Positions 9,501 to 16,788 of a DNA stretch of 25,492 nucleotides are shown piece after piece. The stretch covers positions 1-25,492 of IMG/VR virus record IMGVR_UViG_3300042434_000457; one strand, written 5' to 3'. Position 1 is the first letter of the stretch. Every line of letters begins with the position of its first letter. Below the pieces are notes generated by a model. That model did no database searches, was not told where the DNA came from, and was given only the letters and a program-made list of their open reading frames with translations. Position numbers and translations under genes: made by a program. This stretch comes from a virus.

Positions 9501-12500
9501 CTTTGTCGGCACCGGCATCAAGCCGAATGGCATCTTGGCAATCGGCGGTGGGGCGACCATCGACAACCGCCCGTGGCAACACGCGCAGACCAACAAGGGC
9601 GAGGAGACCGGCAGAACCGGCGCGGTCGGCAAGTTGAAGAAGGTCACCGTCATCGGTCGCCAATTCGTGGAGCATGGCGCGCTCGGCCCCTCAATCATCG
9701 GCCCTGATGCTGCAAGAGAGGCCGCTGCGAGCATCGCCGGCAGGGAGTCCGGCTTCATCCTGCTCGACAACACCAACAAGCCGATCGGGTTCCTGCCCTA
9801 CGACATGTCGCAGTTGGAGAAGCTGCGCCGCCCGGGCGGCGTCGATGTCCTGTCCCGCGCCATCTCGCTGGCTAATGCCAACGGCGTGATTGGCGTCCAT
9901 CGCGGTGAGATGACGCAGCAGGGGTCGAACAACGTCATCAAGATGCTGCGGCAGCTTGATGCGCCCGCGAAGGATTTCATCAACACCGAGACCGGCGTCT
10001 CGAGCGTTGAGCAGAACAACATGTACCCCACCGTTCTCGGGGACATCTTCTTCCAGAGCGGCAAGCCCGGGAAGGAGCCTGACTCCAAGGTCAAGCTCCC
10101 GAAGAAGGCCGCGCAAGACACCGCCATCGCGCTCCGCATGGGGCCGCCGCTGACCGGCAAGCAGCGCATGAAGGTCAACGATGTCGCTGCGTTCTTCGAT
10201 CGCATCACCGGGAAGCGCGACTACAACGACCCGAAAGAGCAGAAGCGCGCGGTGAAGCAGCTCGTTGCGGAGTTGCGCTACCAGATGGATCAGGACAAGT
10301 CCGGCCTCGACTGGTACGAGCAGGACATCGCCAAGGCGTTTGAGATTACGCAGCGGCTCATCCCCGGCCTCGCCAGCGAGACGAAGCGGCAGCTGTTCTC
10401 CGTGATGGCCGCGATCCTGTCGCCGCAAACGACCGCCAACCTCAACTGGAAAATCACCGCAGAGGCATTCCAGCACTACGAGCAGACCGGGGTCATTCCC
10501 GGCGAGAACCCGAAGACCAAGGGGTTGTGGGCCGGCGGCACCCAGTCGCCCAACAAGAAAAAGCAGCTCGACATGCTCAACGCCATGGTCAAAGACCTCG
10601 GCGAGGAGAAGGCCGTCGAATGGCTGTTCTCGGCGCATACGGTCAAGGAGCTGAACGACGCCCGCAGGAAGTGGGGCAACATGGGTCCCGGCGTCGATGG
10701 CAAGATGACCGACGAGAAAATCGGCCTGTTCATGTTCGGGCCGAAGGTCGGTCCGTTCGTCGCCAACATCAATGGCATCCCTGAGCTCACGATTGACATG
10801 TGGGCGACCCGTACCTTCAACCGGTACTTCGGGCGTATGCTCGGCGAGGATGGTACAATAGTTGACGCCCCGACCGAGCCAGAGCGCCGGGTCGCCAAGG
10901 AGATCTTCAATGCAGCCGCGAAGGAAGTCGGAATCAAGCCCTACCAGGTCCAGTCCGTCATCTGGTTCTTCGAGCAGCAGCTATTCAACCACCTCGGCAC
11001 CGGAGCCAAGAGCTATGGATTCAGCGACGGAGCAAGCGACTTCGCAAGAAGCGGAGGCGTATCGGAGACTGGCGGCGGTGCTGAAGGCGCGGCGCGAAGG
11101 TTCTTCCAGAGCGTCACGGCAGGCCCCGGCTTCTACTCCGCCCTCGCCCGCGGAGTAGCCTCCCTCGAGGACAAGCCGCTGCCGGCATCCGGCTGGCAGG
11201 GCGCGCTCAATTCCCTCGTCAACAAGGGCCGCATCAAGGCCGACGAGGTCGAATGGTCTGGCATCCGCGAATGGCTGGACCTGCAGCAGGGCAAGGTCAC
11301 CCGCCAAGCCGTCATCGACTACCTCGCCGCCAACGGTGTGCGGGTAGAGGAGACCGTGCTTGGTCAGGTCAACTACGTTGAGGCCGACTTCAACGCGGCT
11401 CTGGAAGGCACCGGCTACTCGGTCAACCTCGACCGGGCCGACGATGATGACCCCGACATCGTGTATATCGACCCGGAGGGCGATGCAGTCTCTCCAGAGG
11501 ATTTGCCGGAGAATGTCCAGCAGATTGTGAACACGTACACCAGCCGGGTTGCCAACCTTGCTCGGTTCAACCGCGGGCGGTTAGTGCTTCCTGGCGGCAC
11601 CAACTACCGCGAGGTGCTGCTGCGCCTGCCGATGGAGACCCCTGCCGGCGGGTTCGGCACCATCAATTTCCCCAATGAAGAAGCCGCCGCCAGATTCGTG
11701 TCGGTTGCTATAGCGGCGGGATTCAGGTCCGAGACTGTCCGCATCGCAGAACCTTCCGACCCGTCATTCGGGCGGTTCGATGTGGAGTTCGACAACCTTG
11801 CCGACGAGGATGTCAGCCGGTTCAAATCCATCGCGGAGGATCGGTTCGGCGGGACGATTGAGTTCAGCCGCCAACCGGAGGCCAAGCGCCCGTTTACGAG
11901 CGAGCATTGGGGACATTTTTCCAATGTCCTCGCGCACTTTCGCGTCAATGATCGCGTCGATGCGGACGGCAAGAAGGTGCTGTTTGTTGAGGAGGTTCAG
12001 TCGGATTGGGCGCAGGAAGGACGCGAGGAAGGCTTTAGAGGTCGCGGCGCCACGCCGCTGAACAACGCAGAGCAGTCCCGTCTCTCAAACCTGTATGTGC
12101 GCTCGCAGAGCGATGGCAACCCTCTCTCCGCAGAGGAAGCCGCTGAGTTGGCATCCCTGCAGGCGCGCATCGATTCGCTGATTGGCAGCGTCAATGCAGC
12201 GCCGTTCGTCCAAAAGACCGACGCATGGGTTGCGCTCGCGCTCAAGCGCATCATCACGATGGCTGCGTCGGAAGGCTATGACCGTGTCGCGTTCATCAAC
12301 GGCGACCAGTCCGTCGCGCGCTATCAGTTGGACAAGGATGTCAGCGCCATTTCGTGGGAGGAGCAGTACAGAAACTTCATCGCGCTCGACATGAGGGGCA
12401 ACCCGATTGTCGATCAGTTCACCGACGCGAAGAACCTGCCGAGCATCATCGGCAAGGAGTTGGCCGACAAGCTGCTTGAGGCAGAGCCTGATGAGACCGG

Positions 12501-15500
12501 TCGCCGCGTCCTGACCGGCGTTGAGATCAAGATCGGCGGCAAGGGAATGCGGGCGTTCTACGATGACATCGTGCCGTCTGCGGTCAAGAAGATGGTGCCG
12601 AAACTCGGCGGCACTCTCAGCACCGTCCGGCTGCCGAAGACCGAGGGCATCAAACTCGACCGCGCAGAAATCGTCAAGCAGGCGATGAAATACATGCGCG
12701 GTACGCTCGATGCCAATGATGTCATCGTGTATGCCGACCTCGAGGATCTGGTAACCGAAGGCGAAATCGACAACTGGTTGATGGACTATGACGCCGTCAA
12801 CATGCCGGAGATGGCGCGTGAAGTTGCAAGAAACTTCGCCGACACGATGGTCGCGCGCGCCGCCGGCCAGAAGAAGATGACGCAGTTCGGGTTTGACATC
12901 ACCCCGGAGATGCGCGAGGCCGTGGTCGGCGGGATGCCGCTGTTCCAAGGCGAGACCGACAAGCGCGGCTATATCCAGTTCGGCGCCGACCGCAGGGTCC
13001 GCATCGGGTTGCTCGAGAAGGCCGACCTTTCGACCTTCATCCACGAGACCGGCCACTTCTACCTCGAGGTGCTGCTCGATCTCGCCGAGCGCCCGGACGC
13101 CAGCCCGCAGATCAAGGCCGACGCCGAGACGCTGATGAAGTGGTTCGGGGTGAAGTCCCGCGCCGAAATCGGCGTCAAGCAGCATGAGGAGTTCGCCCGC
13201 GCCAATGAGGCGTACCTGATGGAGGGCAAGGCCCCGAGCGCCGAGCTGCGGACCATCTTCCAGCGGGTGCGGGCGTGGATGACGCTGGTCTACCGGGTGC
13301 TGACCAACCTCAACGTGCGGATGAACGACGATGTCCGTGGCGTGTTCGACCGCATCTATGCGACCGACAAGGAAATCGAGTCGGCCAATGCCGAGCTCGA
13401 CGTGCGGGAGGTGTTCGCCAGCGCGCAGGATGCCGGCATGACGGAGGCCGAGTTCGCGGCCTACAAGAAGACCGCAGAGGCTGCCGGCGAGGCGGCGAAG
13501 GAGAAGTTGCAGGGGCGGCTCATCCGCGAGTACCAGCGCGAGCGCGAGAAGTGGTGGAAGGCCGAGCGCGCCAAGATGCTTGAGAAGGTCACCGAGGAGG
13601 TGGACTCCTCGCCGGCCTACCGCGCAGCCGCGATCCTGACCGAGGGCAAGCTGCCGGACGGCGTCCCCGTCAAGCTCTCCCGCCAGGCGCTGGAGAACCG
13701 GTTCGGCTCCGAGTACCTGAAGCGGATGCCCCGGTTCCTGCGGAAGGTCTACACCAAGGACGGCGGCACCGACATCGACACCGCAGCCGAGATGCTCGGG
13801 TTCGAGAGCGGCGAGGCGCTGATGACGGCGCTTATCAACCTGCGCCCGCGCAAGGAGCTCATCGAGGCCGAGACCGCGAACCGCATGGCTGCGGAGTTCG
13901 GCGACATGCGGCTGGACGGGACGATCGCCGACGAGGCCATGGCCGCCATCCACAATTCCGAGCGGGCCAATGTCCTGAAGGCGGAGCTCGTCGCCATCCG
14001 CCGGCTCCAGCGGCAGGTGCGCCCGGTGGTCGCTGCCCTGCGCCGTGAGGAGGCCGAGCAGCGCCGCGCCGGCATGGACATGGTCGATGCCGCCATGGCC
14101 GACCCGCAGGCGTTCGCCCGGGCTGCGGCCGGTCGCATCGGGCAGATGATGGCGCGGGACATCTCGCCCGGAAAGTACCTGCTCGCCGAGCGCCGCGCAT
14201 CGAAGGCGGCGTTCGATGCGATCCGCAGGAAGGACTACAACGCGGCTGCGACCGAGAAGCAGCGCGAGCTGCTGAACCACTACATGTACCTCGAGGCCCG
14301 CAAGGCGCAGCAGCAGCTCGACCGCATCTACGACTATGCCAACAAGTTCGACAAGAAGGCGACCCGCGAGCGGCTAGCGAAGGCCGGCGGCGGCTACCTC
14401 GACCAGATCGACGCCATCCTCGAGAAGTACGAGTTCCGGCGTGTGCCGCTGCGGGTGCTTGCCCGCCGCCAATCGCTGGCCGATTTCGCCGAGCAGCAGG
14501 CCGCGCTCGGCCTCATCGTCAATGTCCCAGACCAGCTGCTCGACGAGGCGCGGTTGGTCAACTACAAGAACGCATCGGTCGATGAGCTGCGGGCGGTCTA
14601 CGACACCGTGCGGAACATCGAACACCTCGCACGGCTGAAGGACAAGCTGCTGCGGAAGGCTGCGGCGGTGGAGTTCCAAGAGACCAAGGACGAGCTCATC
14701 AAGTCGGCGACCGAGTCCGATCGCCTCGCCACGACCGGCGAGCTCCGCATCCCCAACACGGTCGGCGAGCCGCTGCGCGCGCGCGGGGCCAAGGCGTGGC
14801 GGCGGTTCGATGCCGCCATCCTCAAGGTTGAGCAGATGGTTGAGTGGCTGGACGGCGGCAAGATTAATGGGCCGTGGGCGCGGTTCGTGTTCGACCTGGC
14901 GAATGACGCGCAGGTGAAGGAATACGAGCTTCACGCGATGGTGACCCAGAAGATCCAGGAGCTGACCGAGTCGATGCCGAAGGGCTGGGGCGATTCCCTG
15001 ACCGACAAGGTCGATGTGCTGCTGCCCGGGATCGAATCCCCGGTCACCCGCTACACCCTCATCAGCATCGCCATGAATGTCGGCAATGACAGCAACTACC
15101 AGCGGCTGCGGGACGGGTACGGGTGGAGCGATTCCTCCATCAACGCCGCGCTCGGCAAGTTGGCGAAGGAGGACTGGGACTACATCCAAGGCATCTGGGA
15201 TGCGGTCAATTCCCTGTGGCCGGAGATCAAGGCGCTCGAGGAGCGCACGTCCGGGGTGGCGCCGCCGAAGGTTGAGCCGCGTGTGGTGCAGACCCGGTTC
15301 GGTGACTACCGCGGCGGGTACTTCCCGCTGGCCTATGACCCGAAGCTCTCGGCGGTCGGCGACAAGCAGGCCGAGGCGACCGAGTCGGTTTCGCAGTTCA
15401 TGTCGAACGCCTACGGTCGCGCGCGGACCGACCGCGGCTACACCAAGCAGCGCGTCGAGAACCTGAAGGCGGCGGTGCGGCTCGACTACGAGCAGGTGCT

Positions 15501-16785
15501 GACCAGTCACCTGACCAAGGTCATCAAGGACATCTCCCACCGCGAGGCCATCTTCAGCCTCAACAAGATCCTCAAGGACGAGGAGATCAAGGAGGTGATG
15601 ATTGACCGGCTAGGCGAGGCCCGCTACCGGGAGTTCACCAAGTGGATGCAGGTGCTGGTGTCCGACCGGGCCGACACCCTGCACTCCGGGAACGTGTTCT
15701 CGCGCGCGATCATGCAGTTCCGCACCAACATGGCTATCGTCACCATGGGCTGGAAGGTCACGACCATGATGGCGCAGTTCGCCGGCATCGGCCCCGCGCT
15801 CGACACCGTCAAGCCGCGCTTCTTCACGCAGGCGCTCATCGACTACAACCGGTTCGGGCCGTGGTCCACCCACCGCGAGACCCTTGAGCAGTTCGTCTAC
15901 GATCGGTCGGGCGAGATGAAGTTCCGATCCGACAACATCGACCGCGATGTCCGCGACAGTCTCCGCACCTTGCGTGGCGAGGTCGGACCGTTGGCGGCCA
16001 TCCGCCGGTCCGCGTTCTACCTGACCGCGATGGCCGACCGGCAGATCACCATCCCGACATGGATCGGGGCATACCGTCAGGCGCTCGCAGAGGGCCTAGG
16101 GGAGGAGGACGCCATCCGGGCAGGGGACAGGTCGGTCCGGCTCTCGCAGGGCGCAGCGGGCGCTAAAGACCTTGCAGCGGTGCAGCGCGACAACGAGCTG
16201 ATGAAGCTGCTGACCATGTATTACACCCCATTCTCGGTGCTGTATGCCCGGATGCGTGACGTCGGCGCGACCACCCGCCGGGTGCGCGACATGCCCCGGG
16301 CGGTCGCCCGGATGCTGGCGCTAGTCATCCTGCCGGCGGCGCTGGGCGAAATCCTGGCGGGGCGCGGCCCGGACGAGGACGAGGACGAGACCTGGTGGGC
16401 GATCCGCAAGATGCTGCTCTATCCGTTGGCCTCGGTGCCGATCCTCAAGGAAGGTTCTGGGGTGGTCGAGGCCACCATGATAAACTTGACCGGCGAGGGC
16501 GAGATGGCGTATCAGCCGAGTTGGCGACTGTCGCCGGTCGCCGGGTCGATCGAGAAGGTTGGGCGCACGTTCATGCGGACGTCGGATGTGCTAGCCGGGG
16601 ACCGGGAGTTCAATGACGTCGCATGGGATCTGTTTGAGAGCAGCGGATACATCTTCGGGTTGCCGACGAGGCAAATCAGGATCAGCGGGGAATACACTCT
16701 CGATGTCCTGAATGACGAGCGGAACCCGGAGTCGCCGCAGCAGTTCATGTACGAGGTTCTGTACGGGCCGCCAAGGGAGCAATGA
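6544..16785 (+). CDS. Giant 3413-residue ejected virion protein (gp16 position, polyvalent-type, JAMM and zincin motifs)
   Basis: The gene starts at GTG 6544, overlapping the previous stop (GTGA), and runs unbroken to 16785. Visible parts in order: helical N-terminus; Gly/Ala-rich hydrophobic stretches at residues about 192-209 and 375-400; a RadC/JAB-type domain at about 905-1000 with the full JAMM pattern H963, H965, S973, D976; an all-helical DUF7178-like region at about 1210-1480 (LTIDMWATR); an EWSGIREWL module at about 1545-1610; a module with VLFVEEVQSDW (1812-1822), TDAWVALALKRII (1892-1904) and GYDRVAFINGDQ (1911-1922); GMPLFQ (2130-2135); a zincin-like HETGH (2167-2171) with HEEFARANEAYL from 2214; long charged helices; and a hydrophobic segment at about 3255-3273. 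This architecture matches phage polyvalent proteins that are ejected with the DNA. It is far longer than T7 gp16 (1318); Bcep22-like podophages also have a giant virion protein. No lytic transglycosylase or RNA polymerase motif was found. The likely role is conduit formation plus host modification or counter-defence. Confidence 0.9.
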   Translation: MTDYRRLVEEENPYLDLVRQGQNESLRSAMYGAAQSTPDVEADIRKLAEKVNVPVDTVRIDRKEIERQAILGEVDYDGLIKDSPVTANFLAEQADVARDDVSVLTRIDRTFRAIGQGWKQGSVQDRVEPLNWRWLSGEILSPSEQEERRKLLGEMQALGKTAERGDNPIAWFLGETGYTGRQLVSSVREGTKGAIPGAVAGAGAAALLGQLGPQVALPEEILTVPGGFFFGGRTGFITATTVYNYKAEAGFAFAEYEQMRDQSGQLLDPAVARGAAAAAGLLNAGLETVGDLALAKMIPGLDRLLGAGSREAIKTLLARPTFRNAIAQAGKKWLAASSVEGVTESLQELGVILGRELAQGVSGQEFAPDAAGTDVMRVLESGAAGFAGGAGVGLPGAAISTVSNVREVRKANQTQQFMQALGEAAGESKLRERLPQVFQDYVARIREQGPVENVFIPADQFTQYWQSQNVDPEQVANEVGATNYTEAVATGSDVVIPIEAYATRLAPTPHHSGLMKDVRLAQGDLTIREVEALEARRKEVEAEIQTMMEQEGVEAETPAIEQVKQEVLGQLLGRFDRATADNYATLYARAINSLAQRGGMDPMELHRQYGLEVVTPLPDILQARAGVDTALDPLIDRLRSGDIPSRREIYGKSLAEFLRERGGVQDQGGELGARDAKLWDRDNRRVGEKALVSETGMTFDEARELALEAGFDVGETEQTFLDAMDREFRGEGVFMPGKERADLAELADALEGLEQFLGQQGIDVTTTDNATVKALIAKASEGMGGVPEVEFNQPLSTRLRNFGVQIESLDDARRKWDAGFRIFAFHEQGDAPYEVPSIEQLEAWTADQLLALPPNAGRAGAAGVKTIDTAPGRYAQRTEMVKDSVREIAADRVRTPAEAAAAFATLARGTRERFDVLVTDKNGKPLAIVGTAIGDISSAAVYWGQIAAEAFRIQGAANIWVAHNHPSGNYFLSDADKQVEKIIHNIFVGTGIKPNGILAIGGGATIDNRPWQHAQTNKGEETGRTGAVGKLKKVTVIGRQFVEHGALGPSIIGPDAAREAAASIAGRESGFILLDNTNKPIGFLPYDMSQLEKLRRPGGVDVLSRAISLANANGVIGVHRGEMTQQGSNNVIKMLRQLDAPAKDFINTETGVSSVEQNNMYPTVLGDIFFQSGKPGKEPDSKVKLPKKAAQDTAIALRMGPPLTGKQRMKVNDVAAFFDRITGKRDYNDPKEQKRAVKQLVAELRYQMDQDKSGLDWYEQDIAKAFEITQRLIPGLASETKRQLFSVMAAILSPQTTANLNWKITAEAFQHYEQTGVIPGENPKTKGLWAGGTQSPNKKKQLDMLNAMVKDLGEEKAVEWLFSAHTVKELNDARRKWGNMGPGVDGKMTDEKIGLFMFGPKVGPFVANINGIPELTIDMWATRTFNRYFGRMLGEDGTIVDAPTEPERRVAKEIFNAAAKEVGIKPYQVQSVIWFFEQQLFNHLGTGAKSYGFSDGASDFARSGGVSETGGGAEGAARRFFQSVTAGPGFYSALARGVASLEDKPLPASGWQGALNSLVNKGRIKADEVEWSGIREWLDLQQGKVTRQAVIDYLAANGVRVEETVLGQVNYVEADFNAALEGTGYSVNLDRADDDDPDIVYIDPEGDAVSPEDLPENVQQIVNTYTSRVANLARFNRGRLVLPGGTNYREVLLRLPMETPAGGFGTINFPNEEAAARFVSVAIAAGFRSETVRIAEPSDPSFGRFDVEFDNLADEDVSRFKSIAEDRFGGTIEFSRQPEAKRPFTSEHWGHFSNVLAHFRVNDRVDADGKKVLFVEEVQSDWAQEGREEGFRGRGATPLNNAEQSRLSNLYVRSQSDGNPLSAEEAAELASLQARIDSLIGSVNAAPFVQKTDAWVALALKRIITMAASEGYDRVAFINGDQSVARYQLDKDVSAISWEEQYRNFIALDMRGNPIVDQFTDAKNLPSIIGKELADKLLEAEPDETGRRVLTGVEIKIGGKGMRAFYDDIVPSAVKKMVPKLGGTLSTVRLPKTEGIKLDRAEIVKQAMKYMRGTLDANDVIVYADLEDLVTEGEIDNWLMDYDAVNMPEMAREVARNFADTMVARAAGQKKMTQFGFDITPEMREAVVGGMPLFQGETDKRGYIQFGADRRVRIGLLEKADLSTFIHETGHFYLEVLLDLAERPDASPQIKADAETLMKWFGVKSRAEIGVKQHEEFARANEAYLMEGKAPSAELRTIFQRVRAWMTLVYRVLTNLNVRMNDDVRGVFDRIYATDKEIESANAELDVREVFASAQDAGMTEAEFAAYKKTAEAAGEAAKEKLQGRLIREYQREREKWWKAERAKMLEKVTEEVDSSPAYRAAAILTEGKLPDGVPVKLSRQALENRFGSEYLKRMPRFLRKVYTKDGGTDIDTAAEMLGFESGEALMTALINLRPRKELIEAETANRMAAEFGDMRLDGTIADEAMAAIHNSERANVLKAELVAIRRLQRQVRPVVAALRREEAEQRRAGMDMVDAAMADPQAFARAAAGRIGQMMARDISPGKYLLAERRASKAAFDAIRRKDYNAAATEKQRELLNHYMYLEARKAQQQLDRIYDYANKFDKKATRERLAKAGGGYLDQIDAILEKYEFRRVPLRVLARRQSLADFAEQQAALGLIVNVPDQLLDEARLVNYKNASVDELRAVYDTVRNIEHLARLKDKLLRKAAAVEFQETKDELIKSATESDRLATTGELRIPNTVGEPLRARGAKAWRRFDAAILKVEQMVEWLDGGKINGPWARFVFDLANDAQVKEYELHAMVTQKIQELTESMPKGWGDSLTDKVDVLLPGIESPVTRYTLISIAMNVGNDSNYQRLRDGYGWSDSSINAALGKLAKEDWDYIQGIWDAVNSLWPEIKALEERTSGVAPPKVEPRVVQTRFGDYRGGYFPLAYDPKLSAVGDKQAEATESVSQFMSNAYGRARTDRGYTKQRVENLKAAVRLDYEQVLTSHLTKVIKDISHREAIFSLNKILKDEEIKEVMIDRLGEARYREFTKWMQVLVSDRADTLHSGNVFSRAIMQFRTNMAIVTMGWKVTTMMAQFAGIGPALDTVKPRFFTQALIDYNRFGPWSTHRETLEQFVYDRSGEMKFRSDNIDRDVRDSLRTLRGEVGPLAAIRRSAFYLTAMADRQITIPTWIGAYRQALAEGLGEEDAIRAGDRSVRLSQGAAGAKDLAAVQRDNELMKLLTMYYTPFSVLYARMRDVGATTRRVRDMPRAVARMLALVILPAALGEILAGRGPDEDEDETWWAIRKMLLYPLASVPILKEGSGVVEATMINLTGEGEMAYQPSWRLSPVAGSIEKVGRTFMRTSDVLAGDREFNDVAWDLFESSGYIFGLPTRQIRISGEYTLDVLNDERNPESPQQFMYEVLYGPPREQ

Positions 16786-16788
16786 CCG

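Noticed and set aside
12085-14280. 731-residue minus-strand open frame opposite the giant gene
   Set aside because: Leu/Arg/His-rich antisense shadow with no credible start context; the opposite strand holds recognisable domains.
14374-15540. 388-residue minus-strand open frame opposite the giant gene
   Set aside because: Antisense shadow with biased composition and no domain.
6544-16785. N4-type virion RNA polymerase or gp16-type lytic transglycosylase in the giant protein
   Set aside because: The size is similar to N4 vRNAP, but I saw no polymerase motifs and no transglycosylase Glu motif near the N-terminus.
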